64,000 nucleotides of DNA from NCBI RefSeq assembly GCF_000374065.1, contig NZ_KB893245.1, positions 868,001 to 932,000 on the forward strand, read 5' to 3'. Below the pieces are notes generated by a model that made no database searches, was not told the DNA's origin, and worked only from the letters and a program-made list of their open reading frames with translations. Source of the stretch: Spirosoma luteum DSM 19990 (GTDB lineage Bacteria > Bacteroidota > Bacteroidia > Cytophagales > Spirosomataceae). Below are positions 42,487-51,027 of this stretch, piece after piece (positions within the stretch are counted from its first letter, which is position 1; each line of letters starts with the position of its first letter). Position numbers and translations under genes: made by a program.

Positions 42487-43671
42487 ATGATTGCTGAACA
42501 AACACTAACTGAACAATACCTGCGTGTACGGGCTCATTCCGAGGCCATCTGCCGGGGACTCGAAACCGAAGATTATGTTGTGCAACCCATTGCCGATGTG
42601 AGCCCGCCCAAGTGGCATTTGGGGCATACAACCTGGTTTTGGGAAACATTTCTGCTGGCTCCGAACCTCCCCGGCTATCGCGTTTTTCACGACGATTTTA
42701 GCTACGTTTTCAACAGCTATTACGAAACTGTTGGCAAGCGGGTTCTGCGTACGAACCGGGGTAATTTGAGCCGCCCAACGGTGGCGGGTGTGTATGCGTA
42801 CCGAGCGTATGTAGATGAACACATGAGTCGCTTTCTGGATACGGCTGCCTTTACGGATGATCTGCTTGCCCTGATTGACATTGGGCTAAATCATGAGCAG
42901 CAACACCAGGAACTGCTTATTACGGACATCAAGTACATTCTGGGTCATAATCCCCTGCTTCCGGCCGTGGAGATGCCTTTTGTTGAGTATCCCACGCTGA
43001 CCAACGCCCCGCCCGTTAGTCTTGAGTCGGGTATTTACACGATTGGTTTCCAACGCAACGGACGGGGGAACGGCGCATTCTGCTTTGACAATGAACTGAA
43101 TCCGCATAAGGTGTACCTCAACGACACAGTGCTGAACGGCAATCTGGTCACCAATGGGGAATATAGCGCGTTTATCGAGTCCGGTGGCTATCAAAATTTC
43201 CGATACTGGTTGTCCGATGGTTGGGCGTGGGTCAACGCAAATGGTGTTCAGGCTCCGTTGTACTGGCATAGGATTGACGGTAACTGGTGGTATTATACCT
43301 TCGACGGCTTGCAACCCGTTGACCCGGATGCGCCGGTTAGTCACGTTAGCCAATACGAAGCCGACGCGTATGCCCGCTGGAAAGGGCAGCGGCTCCCCAC
43401 CGAATTTGAGTGGGAAGCCGCTGCCCAATCGGGTGGTATCAACTGGGGAACCCGCTGGGAGTGGACAAATTCGGCTTACCTGCCTTATCCCGGTTTCGTA
43501 ACCGCCGAAGGTGCCGTGGGCGAATACAATGGTAAATTCATGAGCGGACAATTGGTATTGCGCGGTGCCTCGGTGGCCACACCCGAAGGGCACTCCCGAC
43601 CAACCTACCGCAATTTTTTTCAACCTGACAAGCAATGGCAGTTTACGGGAATACGCCTGGCGAATCTATAA
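42487..43671 (+). CDS. egtB: Ergothioneine biosynthesis protein EgtB
   Basis: This 394-residue non-haem iron enzyme joins a sulfur donor to trimethylhistidine. The N-terminal DinB-like part carries the iron ligands (KWHLGHTTWFWETFLL and LNHEQQHQELLITDI), and the C-terminal FGE-sulfatase-type part carries RLPTEFEWEAAAQSGG and VLRGASVATPEGHSRPTYRN. The start codon follows the AAACCGTGAAC repeat by four bases. Its TAA overlaps the egtD ATG, so the pathway genes are coupled. Whether it uses cysteine or gamma-glutamylcysteine is not readable here. Confidence 0.94.
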   Translation: MIAEQTLTEQYLRVRAHSEAICRGLETEDYVVQPIADVSPPKWHLGHTTWFWETFLLAPNLPGYRVFHDDFSYVFNSYYETVGKRVLRTNRGNLSRPTVAGVYAYRAYVDEHMSRFLDTAAFTDDLLALIDIGLNHEQQHQELLITDIKYILGHNPLLPAVEMPFVEYPTLTNAPPVSLESGIYTIGFQRNGRGNGAFCFDNELNPHKVYLNDTVLNGNLVTNGEYSAFIESGGYQNFRYWLSDGWAWVNANGVQAPLYWHRIDGNWWYYTFDGLQPVDPDAPVSHVSQYEADAYARWKGQRLPTEFEWEAAAQSGGINWGTRWEWTNSAYLPYPGFVTAEGAVGEYNGKFMSGQLVLRGASVATPEGHSRPTYRNFFQPDKQWQFTGIRLANL

Positions 43672-44645
43672 TGGAAACGCCTTTTATGGAGCAGCACGAA
43701 TCCGATGCGGCCCTGGTTGATGAAGTACGAACGGGGTTGCAGCAAATCCCCAAGCGGCTATCGTCACGCTTTTTTTATGATGCCGAAGGAAGCCGAATTT
43801 TTGCTGAAATAATGCACACGCCGGACTACTACCTGACCCGGTCAGAGTACGAAATTCTGGATACCCAGAAGGCCGACCTGCTGCGGTTATTCACTCCGGA
43901 CAAACGCTCGTTCGAATTGGTAGAACTGGGTGCGGGTGACGGCCTGAAAACAAAAATTCTACTGGGCTTTTTAGCCGATCAGCAAGCCGATTTTACCTAC
44001 GCTCCCGTTGATATCTCGGGCGATGCGCTGGATAAACTGGTGGCTGATGTGCAGCAACAATGGCCTGACTTGCTGCTGAATGCCCGGCATGATGATTACT
44101 TCAATGCTCTGGAGCAACTTTCCGAAGAATCCAACGCCCGGCGTATCGTGCTGTTTCTGGGTTCCAACATCGGCAATTTCACCCCCGATGAAGCTATTGA
44201 TTTTTACCGGCAGCTTCACGACCGATTGCAACCCGGTGACCTGGTTCTGACGGGTTTCGACCTGCAGAAGCACCCGGCCATTATCCATGCGGCCTACAAC
44301 GACCGGATGGGCCTGACCCGCGCTTTCAACCTGAACCTGCTCCGGCGCATCAATACCGAACTGGATGCCGACTTCAATCTGGCTGCTTTTGACCACTACG
44401 AAACCTATAACCCCGAAAGTGGTGAGGCTCGTTCGTACCTGGTTAGTCAGAAAGCGCAGACGGTTCGGATCAATGCACTCGATATGGCGGTACCATTTGA
44501 CTACGGAGAAATTATCCATACCGAAATTTCCCGCAAGTTTACCCGCGCCCAGATTGAGGAATTGGCTCGCCAAACCGGCTTTTCGGTAACCGGCTGGTTT
44601 ACCGACTGTAAAGGCTATTTCGCCGATGTAGTATTTGAGCGGTAG
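43671..44645 (+). CDS. egtD: L-histidine N-alpha-methyltransferase EgtD
   Basis: This protein of about 324 residues trimethylates histidine to hercynine, the substrate of EgtB. I chose the ATG at 43671 because it overlaps the egtB stop (TAATG) and directly precedes the conserved region; an ATG at 43635 would lie inside egtB. Landmarks are SRFFYDAEGSRIFAEIMHT, the SAM motif LVELGAGDGLKTKILL, FLGSNIGNFTPDEA and the C-terminal IHTEISRKFTRAQIEELA. With EgtB this gives a minimal two-gene ergothioneine route. A terminator follows at 44671-44707. Confidence 0.94.
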   Translation: METPFMEQHESDAALVDEVRTGLQQIPKRLSSRFFYDAEGSRIFAEIMHTPDYYLTRSEYEILDTQKADLLRLFTPDKRSFELVELGAGDGLKTKILLGFLADQQADFTYAPVDISGDALDKLVADVQQQWPDLLLNARHDDYFNALEQLSEESNARRIVLFLGSNIGNFTPDEAIDFYRQLHDRLQPGDLVLTGFDLQKHPAIIHAAYNDRMGLTRAFNLNLLRRINTELDADFNLAAFDHYETYNPESGEARSYLVSQKAQTVRINALDMAVPFDYGEIIHTEISRKFTRAQIEELARQTGFSVTGWFTDCKGYFADVVFER

Positions 44646-44670
44646 AAAAACAGCGAACTGATAAACATGA

Positions 44671-44707
44671 AAAGTGCTTCTCACAACTAATTGTGGGAAG
44701 CGCTTTT
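44671..44707 (+). terminator. Terminator after egtBD
   Basis: AAAGTGCTTCTCACAA and TTGTGGGAAGCGCTTTT form a 16-bp stem with wobble pairs around a four-base loop, followed by a T-run. Confidence 0.8.
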
Positions 44708-44730
44708 TTGTGTGCTCCGGGGAAAGGGCT

Positions 44731-45063
44731 CTATAGACCTAGCTCCAGAGCTGGGTCCCAGAACAGGGTTTTGAAATTGACTACCCGGTCATTATTTACC
44801 TGAATGCCCTCGTCTTCCAACAGTTGCTGCATAATGGTGGGGCCACCGAAAAAGTGCTTGCCCGTAAGTACGCCAACACTGTTGACCACCCGATGGGCAG
44901 GTACGTCGGTCTGGCTGTGAGAACCGTTCATGGCCCAGCCCACCATGCGGGCACCCGCTCGCAGACTCAGATAACGGGCAATCGTGCCATAGGTGGTCAC
45001 GCGGCCCTTCGGCACCAGGCGCACAACTTCATACACTTCGTCAAAATAATCCCGTTTTTCCAT
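44731..45063 (-). CDS. Alkyltransferase-like protein (ATL) of the MGMT family
   Basis: This 110-residue protein is an MGMT C-terminal domain: DEVYEVVRLVPKGRVTTYG, then ARMVGWAMNGSH and the active-site loop PAHRVVNSVG. The alkyl-acceptor Cys of the PCHRV motif is replaced by Ala, so it cannot repair O6-alkylguanine by itself. Such ATL proteins bind the lesion and flag it for nucleotide excision repair. The gene follows the DUF3109 gene by five bases and is probably in one transcript with it. Confidence 0.92.
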   Translation of the reverse strand: MEKRDYFDEVYEVVRLVPKGRVTTYGTIARYLSLRAGARMVGWAMNGSHSQTDVPAHRVVNSVGVLTGKHFFGGPTIMQQLLEDEGIQVNNDRVVNFKTLFWDPALELGL

Positions 45064-45068
45064 TCCGT

Positions 45069-45650
45069 CTACACCGGCTCCGAAGTCGGAGGATTTTCAA
45101 TGGCCTGAACCAGGCGGTTGTACCAGGTTTCTCCGTACGCCCGAATCAGGGCTTCGCGGACGAATTTGTAGATGGGTACATTCAACTGTTCGCCGAATCC
45201 GCAAGCAGGGCTACAGATGGGCCAGCGGTCGTAGTTAAGAGCATGGAATGATTCGTATTTGGTGACACGAATGGGGTATAGATGGCAGGAAATGGGTTTT
45301 TTCCAATCCACTTTGCCGTCGTTATAAGCGGCCTCGATGCCACACTTCAGGATGCCCCGATCATCCCAGGTGGCATAGACGCACTCCCGGCCACCAACGG
45401 TACTGGTCACAAAACCACCGTCACCGTCGGATTCGTAGCCGCCCTGTTGCTCAATAACCCCGATCCCTTCGGGGGAGAGATAGGGTTTTACGGATTCGTA
45501 GATTCGGTCGAGCATGGCGGGTTCGTCACCTTCCAGCGGGGCGCCCATATCGCCTTCAACACAACAGGCACCTTTGCACTTGTCGAGATTACAAACGAAA
45601 AACTTTTCGGCAACATCGTCGCTGATGCAGGTTGTATCAATGAGTATCAT
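45069..45650 (-). CDS. DUF3109 cysteine-cluster protein
   Basis: This protein of about 193 residues is rich in paired cysteines: CNLDKCKGACCVEG near the start, then GRECVYATWDDRGILKC, PISCHLYPIRV and WPICSPACGFGE. The pattern resembles the YkgJ-type zinc or iron-sulfur cluster families and matches DUF3109. I prefer the ATG at 45650 (MILIDTTCISDDV); an in-frame ATG at 45695 adds an atypical leader. The function is unknown. It is upstream of the ATL gene in the same direction. Confidence 0.82.
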   Translation of the reverse strand: MILIDTTCISDDVAEKFFVCNLDKCKGACCVEGDMGAPLEGDEPAMLDRIYESVKPYLSPEGIGVIEQQGGYESDGDGGFVTSTVGGRECVYATWDDRGILKCGIEAAYNDGKVDWKKPISCHLYPIRVTKYESFHALNYDRWPICSPACGFGEQLNVPIYKFVREALIRAYGETWYNRLVQAIENPPTSEPV

Positions 45651-45724
45651 AATGGGAGGGAGGGAAAAGGGCAGGAAGGGAAATTTGTGTGACATTCTAT
45701 TTCCTTCCTACCTTTTCGGACTCT

Positions 45725-48109
45725 TTATTCGTTCTTGATGATTTTGATTTTCTGGCCCACCTGAACCCCCGTATCCTTCAGATTATTCCATTCCTTTATC
45801 TGGTCGATACTGACACCATACTGCTGCGAAACCCGGTACATGGTTTCTCCTTTAGCAATAGTATGATAGCTTACAGTTGCTTTTGGCCCAGCTGCTGGTT
45901 TGGTTGAGGCCGACACGGCCGATTGACTCCCTGGCGTAGCTTTCACTTTCAGTTTCTTTCCTACTTCGAGCACATCATTATTCGTCAGGCTGTTGAGAGT
46001 CATTAACTCATCCACTGTCAGGCCGTACTGCCTGGAAATGCTATAGTACGTCTGGCCAGTTTCGACCGTGTGGGTCGCTGCCGACCGGTCGACGGATGCA
46101 GAAGGCGTTGCCGGGCTGTTCGTGGCTGGCGCAGGAGATACGACCGGTTTGGGTTCGGGCGTTTTAGCCACTGGCTCCGGCCTTGTGGCGGGGGTTTCTG
46201 TTTTTGGACTAACCGTGGCTGCGGGCCGGGGTGGAGCCTTGGTGGGAGGTACAGTAGACGACGTAACGATAGACCCATCGGCCTGTTGTTCGGTCGGCCC
46301 CTTATACGTACCCGTTTCGGGCCGCCCCATGTCCGTGTCCGAAACGGGAGCTTTTTTAGATTGACGGGTGTACGTATCCGCCCTTTTTACCGGTTTGGAT
46401 TCGCTCACTGCCGAATCGGTATCAGGGGTTACCCGCTCGGGGGTGGTAGCCACGGGCACTGCTTTCGTTGGTTCGGAGGCTTCGGGCGTGCGCACAATAA
46501 CGATCCGTTGGGTTCCCTCCGAACTACCACTGGCTTGCGGTGACACAGGAACGGAGCGGGTTACGGTAGGTTGTGTAACGGGCCGGACTGGCTCCGGCCG
46601 CTGGGCAGCCGCCGGTTCCGATGTTTTGTCGTCGGGTGTTACGCCACCACCTACCAGTTTGGGCTGGTACCGTTTCCGTTCCGATGCATTGCGGGGAATG
46701 TCGCTACTCCCGGCGGGGCGGGCGGGCGTATTGGCGGCTACATCGACCCGGGCTGGAGCGGGCGTGGGGGTCTGGTCATATACCGGTGGGGTAGGAGCGG
46801 TAATAATCTCGGCCGGTTTGTTGGCTGGTCTGCGTTCGCGGAGCCACATGACCCGCCCGGTGGCCAGCTTCTGCACCCGATCCAGGCGGTTGTAGCGCAT
46901 CAGTTTTTTCAGCCGGATACCGTACCGCTGCGAAATACTGCGGGCTGTTTCCCCTTCGCGAACGGTGTGGAAGGGGACAAGCGCCTTGTTCCGTTTTTTT
47001 GCCAGGTAGTACACATCATTCAGCAATACGGGGTCCCGGTCGCTCATGTCGTTGTAACGCAGAAAACTCGACAGACTGATTTTTGATCGCCGGGCCAGCG
47101 AAGCGGCATTATCGCCCTCCTGCGCCTGGATACCCGGTAAGCCATTGATTTCGTAAAGAACAGGGTCATTCTTACTGCTTAACCCGGTGGTTACCTTGCG
47201 AAGAACCGGAAAGCCAACATCCGTCTGAACAAAATCGGCCGTTGGGATGGAGGTACTGGCGGCTATCTTTTGCCGAACATCATTGATTTGATCGGTGGCT
47301 ACCGGTATCGCCAGCACATACTGGCGGTCGGTGGGCACGCCCCCATTCAGCACCCAGCGGTTGTACTTGCGTAGTTCAAACTCATCGATGCCTAATTCGT
47401 CGGCAATGGTTTTCAGGGATTTGCCCCCTCCGCTCGGGTATTCGATCAGGGCAAAACGGTTGCTGGTCTGGTGTGTTTGCAGCGCATTTTCGATGGCAAT
47501 CTTATGGGCAAAAAACCGAAGGATGTACCGGTCGGTGCGGCCGTCGAGGGCTACCTCGCGGGCGTACGACCAATCGGGTGGAATTAGTTTGGCAATCCCG
47601 CCCGCGCCCAGGTAATACGAGTACAGGGAAGCAACCCAGTTATTAAACTGGGTGTTGCTCTTTTTCAGGTATTTAGCGGCCCCGTGGGTGGAGGCTATAA
47701 TGCTTTTGCGTTCATCAATTTCATCGTCTACCCGCATTCCATTATCCGTCGCGGTCTCGCGCTTAAACTGCCAGTAACCTACTGCAGCTGACGAAGACAC
47801 GGCATCCGGTGTCAGTGAACTTTCCTGAACGGCCAGGTATTTGAAATCGGTAGGGACATCCTCATCAATCAGAATGGCTTCAATCATGGGGAAATACAGG
47901 GCAACGCGGTCGAGCTTGGCCGTCCAGTATTGCCGGTTAGCCATGAGTGCATTGACATCCTGCTGTATCAGCCGACGGGCATCGGGGTCCAATTGAACTG
48001 AAATGCCGGCAAACGTGAGCCGTTCCGGTACTGTTGGCCCATTTGTCTGAGCCGATACCGCAACGCTTATCAGGGTTAAAAGTAGGAGTAAACGCATCCG
48101 TTTTTTCAT
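45725..48109 (-). CDS. MltD-like lytic transglycosylase with several LysM domains
   Basis: This 794-residue exported protein has a signal peptide (LLLLLTLISVAVSAQT), then an SLT-type transglycosylase domain over about residues 65-215 with the catalytic Glu in KYLAVQESSLTPDAVS. At least four LysM-type repeats follow, two diverged (near 240 and 330), one at about 385 (HTVREGETARSISQRYGI) and two clear ones at the end (HTVETGQTYYSISRQYG and HTIAKGETMYRVSQQYG). A Pro/Thr/Ser/Ala-rich spacer of about 250 residues separates the third from the last two. It cleaves peptidoglycan, and the LysM repeats anchor it there. Confidence 0.93.
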   Translation of the reverse strand: MKKRMRLLLLLTLISVAVSAQTNGPTVPERLTFAGISVQLDPDARRLIQQDVNALMANRQYWTAKLDRVALYFPMIEAILIDEDVPTDFKYLAVQESSLTPDAVSSSAAVGYWQFKRETATDNGMRVDDEIDERKSIIASTHGAAKYLKKSNTQFNNWVASLYSYYLGAGGIAKLIPPDWSYAREVALDGRTDRYILRFFAHKIAIENALQTHQTSNRFALIEYPSGGGKSLKTIADELGIDEFELRKYNRWVLNGGVPTDRQYVLAIPVATDQINDVRQKIAASTSIPTADFVQTDVGFPVLRKVTTGLSSKNDPVLYEINGLPGIQAQEGDNAASLARRSKISLSSFLRYNDMSDRDPVLLNDVYYLAKKRNKALVPFHTVREGETARSISQRYGIRLKKLMRYNRLDRVQKLATGRVMWLRERRPANKPAEIITAPTPPVYDQTPTPAPARVDVAANTPARPAGSSDIPRNASERKRYQPKLVGGGVTPDDKTSEPAAAQRPEPVRPVTQPTVTRSVPVSPQASGSSEGTQRIVIVRTPEASEPTKAVPVATTPERVTPDTDSAVSESKPVKRADTYTRQSKKAPVSDTDMGRPETGTYKGPTEQQADGSIVTSSTVPPTKAPPRPAATVSPKTETPATRPEPVAKTPEPKPVVSPAPATNSPATPSASVDRSAATHTVETGQTYYSISRQYGLTVDELMTLNSLTNNDVLEVGKKLKVKATPGSQSAVSASTKPAAGPKATVSYHTIAKGETMYRVSQQYGVSIDQIKEWNNLKDTGVQVGQKIKIIKNE

Positions 48110-48152
48110 ATAGTATACCGCCCGGGCGGTGGTTCATGTTGGTCTGTCGTAC

Positions 48153-48794
48153 TTATCGTTTTCGCATCATCATTATCCCGTCCCGTACGGGCAAAAGTAC
48201 GTTCTCCACCCGTGGGTCTTCCTGTACTCGCTGGTTAAAGTCCGCAACTGCCTGGGTGTCTGCATCCCCCGCGCCAACGGGTTTTGCTACCTTGCCACTC
48301 CATAATACGTTATCGGCCAGTATGAAGCCGCCGGGGCGGAGTTTGTCCAGCACTAAATCGAAATAGACGGACAGGTTCCGCTTGTCGGCATCAATAAACG
48401 CCAGCTCGAATGATTCATCGAGCGTTGGGATGATATCCACTGCCTGCCCCAGTCGAAAATCAATTTTATCGTTCAGTGGAGACTGTGCCCAGTAGGAACG
48501 GGTGAAGGCTTCGAGTTCTTCATTATAGTCGATGGTTATCAACCGGCCCTCTTCGGCTAATCCTTCGGCCAGGCAAAGGGCCGAGTAGCCGGTGTAGGTG
48601 CCAATTTCAAGAATCCGGCGCGGCCGAATCATCCAGGACACCATCGCCAGAAAACGCCCCTGCACATGCCCCGACAACATGCGGGGAGCCATAATGTGGG
48701 CGTGGGTGTTGCGGTTCAGGCGGTGAAGCAACGCACTCTCGGGCGAGGTGTGGGCTTCGGCATAGGTGGTTATATTGGCAGGCAAAAAATCCAT
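48153..48794 (-). CDS. Class I SAM-dependent O-methyltransferase
   Basis: This protein of about 213 residues belongs to the catechol O-methyltransferase-like group: RILEIGTYTGYSALCLAEGL (SAM motif I), LITIDYNEELEAF, FELAFIDADKRNLSVYF (metal site) and GGFILADNVLWSGK. I prefer the ATG at 48794 (MDFLPANITTYAE); an in-frame start at 48887 exists but adds a leader atypical of the family. The natural acceptor is unknown. The dtd gene lies just upstream on the same strand. Confidence 0.88.
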   Translation of the reverse strand: MDFLPANITTYAEAHTSPESALLHRLNRNTHAHIMAPRMLSGHVQGRFLAMVSWMIRPRRILEIGTYTGYSALCLAEGLAEEGRLITIDYNEELEAFTRSYWAQSPLNDKIDFRLGQAVDIIPTLDESFELAFIDADKRNLSVYFDLVLDKLRPGGFILADNVLWSGKVAKPVGAGDADTQAVADFNQRVQEDPRVENVLLPVRDGIMMMRKR

Positions 48795-48890
48795 TCGGCG
48801 GTTTATCCGTATGAAATGTTGTTTCGACGGATAAGGGCTGGTTTCAGTAAAATTAACGGATAACTGGCACAAATTGGTAATTGCCAATGA

Positions 48891-49343
48891 CTAAATACGG
48901 TTTTTCGAGTCGATCAAAATCGTTATCGGCCCATCGTTCACTAGCGAGACCTGCATATCAGCTCCAAACTCGCCCGTTTGAATTGGTTTTCCCAAATCGG
49001 TTTCCAGTTGGTGTATCATAGCTTCATAGAGCGGAATGGCTATTTCGGGGCGAGCCGCTTCGGTAAAGCCGGGGCGGTTCCCTTTTTTTGTACTGGCATA
49101 GAGCGTGAACTGACTAATGAGCAGAATATCGCCACCGACAGCAGCCAGATCGAGATTCATTTTTGCCTCGGAATCATTAAAAATACGCATCCCAACAATT
49201 TTTCGACTGAGCCACGTACTGTCTTCCTGGGTATCCGTATGGGTAATGCCAAGCAGAATCAGAAAACCCGTATTGATTTTACCTTTCACCTGCTGCTCAA
49301 TCGTAACGGAAGCATGGGTAACGCGCTGAATAATAGCAATCAT
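48891..49343 (-). CDS. dtd: D-aminoacyl-tRNA deacylase
   Basis: This 150-residue enzyme removes D-amino acids (and Gly on tRNA-Ala) from tRNA. Family landmarks are IAIIQRVTHASVTIE at the start, the active-site SQFTLYAS and the NDGPITILID near the C-terminus, where the Gly-cisPro type dipeptide would be NDGP. Length is typical. It probably shares a transcript with the O-methyltransferase gene just downstream. Confidence 0.96.
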   Translation of the reverse strand: MIAIIQRVTHASVTIEQQVKGKINTGFLILLGITHTDTQEDSTWLSRKIVGMRIFNDSEAKMNLDLAAVGGDILLISQFTLYASTKKGNRPGFTEAARPEIAIPLYEAMIHQLETDLGKPIQTGEFGADMQVSLVNDGPITILIDSKNRI

Positions 49344-49629
49344 GGGCAGGGTATACGAACCATTTACTCAAAAACGTTACTATTTGCCTAATAGTACTAA
49401 CTAATTTTGCCAGAAGGGCAAAGAATTTGCTACTGTCTTATCATAACCCGATTACCAGGCTATGTTTTAGGTTGGTTGTACGGCCAAGAGGAGGAATGCG
49501 GCTTTAGCTAATTGCCCGTGCTTCGGAGATATTTGCTTAAAAAAGCCGGCTATATTAAACCTTTGCAGGGATAGGCTGTCCATTAACCAAATACGGGTAC
49601 CCTGTTCAGGTTTTGAACTAAGTTGACAA

Positions 49630-49851
49630 ATGGAAAACAAATCGACTACACTGTTGCTGATCTCTCTGGGCCTGATAACTGTTCTGGTAGCGTATGCTGG
49701 CGGGTTGTTTGACTGGATGCTGGATTATTCCACCGAAGCCGGGAACGATACATTGGATTTACTCGGAAACACAATCGGTCTGGTGGCATTGGTAGCTTAT
49801 ATATACTTCGGTATTCGGTTTTTCAACCGGTTTGTCGATTCCCGGGCGTAA
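49630..49851 (+). CDS. Small two-helix membrane protein
   Basis: This 73-residue protein has two hydrophobic segments (LLLISLGLITVLVAYAGGL and IGLVALVAYIYFGIRFF) separated by an acidic linker. I do not recognise the family. Its ATG at 49630 is the first in frame. It precedes the PhoD-like gene, which has its own promoter. Confidence 0.6.
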   Translation: MENKSTTLLLISLGLITVLVAYAGGLFDWMLDYSTEAGNDTLDLLGNTIGLVALVAYIYFGIRFFNRFVDSRA

Positions 49852-49853
49852 GG

Positions 49854-49884
49854 TTGTCTGGGCTGGCATTGCTTTTTACTTTTG
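49854..49884 (+). promoter_or_regulatory. Bacteroidota-type promoter for phoD-like gene
   Basis: TTG (49854-49856), 20 bases, TACTTTTG (49877-49884): an exact consensus match with a leader of about 25 bases to the ATG at 49915. Confidence 0.75.
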
Positions 49885-49914
49885 CTGGATAACTGAATCA
49901 GTAATCCTTCTGAA

Positions 49915-50934
49915 ATGAGAAAGCTTTTCGCACTAATGCCACTCGTTTACCTGGTCGTATCAGGTTGCCAAACGTCCAGACCAAACACGGCTGTCCCTCC
50001 CAATAAAGCCCTCACAACCATTGCCTTTGGGTCGTGTAGTGACCAGAAACGACCCCAACCCCTCTGGGACGACATCGTTGCCCAAAAACCTGATTTATGG
50101 ATTTGGCTCGGCGATAATATCTATGGCGATTCGGAAAATATGGATACGTTGCGGGCCAAATACGCCCGGCAAAAAAGTAATCCCGTTTACCAGCAGTTGC
50201 GACACTCTACTCCCGTCATCGGTGTTTGGGACGACCACGACTATGGCGTAAACGATGGTGGTAAAGAATACCCGATGCGGGTAGCCAGCCAGCAGGTGAT
50301 GCTCGATTTTCTGGATGTACCCGCCGAAAGCCCATTACGAACCCGGCAGGGAGGGTATTCAGCACACAGCTACGGCCCCAAAGGGCAGCGGGTGAAGGTC
50401 ATTTTGCTGGATGGCCGTTATTTCCGCGACCCGCTCAAAAAAGACGGTAAAGCCAATGTGCCCGACCCAACTGGCGATGTGCTGGGAGAAGCCCAGTGGC
50501 AGTGGCTGGAAAAAGAACTGACTAACTCCGATGCTGACCTGCACGTTATTGGCAGTGGTATTCAGGTGTTGCCCGAAGAGCATATTTATGAGAAATGGGC
50601 TAATTTCCCTACCGCCCGCCAGCGGTTACTGGACCTGCTGGGCAAAACAAAACCGAAAGGGGCCTTTCTACTGAGTGGTGACCGGCACATGGCGGAGGTA
50701 TCAAAAGTGGCGGTTCCGGGTTTGGGATACCCCTTGTTCGATATTACCAGCAGCGGACTAACGCACGTTTCGCCCCCGCATGAGGAACCCAACCGCCACC
50801 GGGTAGGTAATATCGTTTCCAAACTGAATTATGGCCTTATCACCATAGATTGGGCTGCTAAGCCGCTCACCGCCACCGTTCGTATCAACGGCGACGACAA
50901 GGCTACATACCTGACGCAGGCAATTACTTTTTAG
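49915..50934 (+). CDS. PhoD-like alkaline phosphatase lipoprotein
   Basis: This 339-residue protein has a lipoprotein signal with lipobox VVSGC. The PhoD-type metallophosphatase core follows: IAFGSCSDQKR, DLWIWLGDNIYGD, GVWDDHDYGVND, ILLDGRYFRDP and FLLSGDRHMAEVSK. It should hydrolyse phosphodiesters or monoesters at the outer membrane or cell surface. The N-terminal PhoD_N domain of the larger enzymes is absent. It is monocistronic, with a promoter at 49854-49884 and a terminator at 50978-51019. Confidence 0.92.
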   Translation: MRKLFALMPLVYLVVSGCQTSRPNTAVPPNKALTTIAFGSCSDQKRPQPLWDDIVAQKPDLWIWLGDNIYGDSENMDTLRAKYARQKSNPVYQQLRHSTPVIGVWDDHDYGVNDGGKEYPMRVASQQVMLDFLDVPAESPLRTRQGGYSAHSYGPKGQRVKVILLDGRYFRDPLKKDGKANVPDPTGDVLGEAQWQWLEKELTNSDADLHVIGSGIQVLPEEHIYEKWANFPTARQRLLDLLGKTKPKGAFLLSGDRHMAEVSKVAVPGLGYPLFDITSSGLTHVSPPHEEPNRHRVGNIVSKLNYGLITIDWAAKPLTATVRINGDDKATYLTQAITF

Positions 50935-50977
50935 AGTAACATTCGGCTTTGATGCGTAATTGACCTGAGGTAGACTC

Positions 50978-51019
50978 CAATAAAAAAGGGGGCATCAATG
51001 GATGCCCCCTTTTTTATTG
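50978..51019. terminator. Bidirectional rho-independent terminator
   Basis: A perfect 19-bp inverted repeat (50978-50996 and 51001-51019) with a GGGGGCATC core and A/T runs at both edges. It separates the convergent phoD-like and fabI genes. Confidence 0.93.
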
Positions 51020-51027
51020 GGATGACT

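Noticed and set aside
46070-47086. Long plus-strand open frames opposite the LysM transglycosylase gene
   Set aside because: They mirror the Pro/Thr/Ala-rich spacer of the real gene, have no family motifs and biased composition. The minus-strand gene has a signal peptide, catalytic and LysM motifs.
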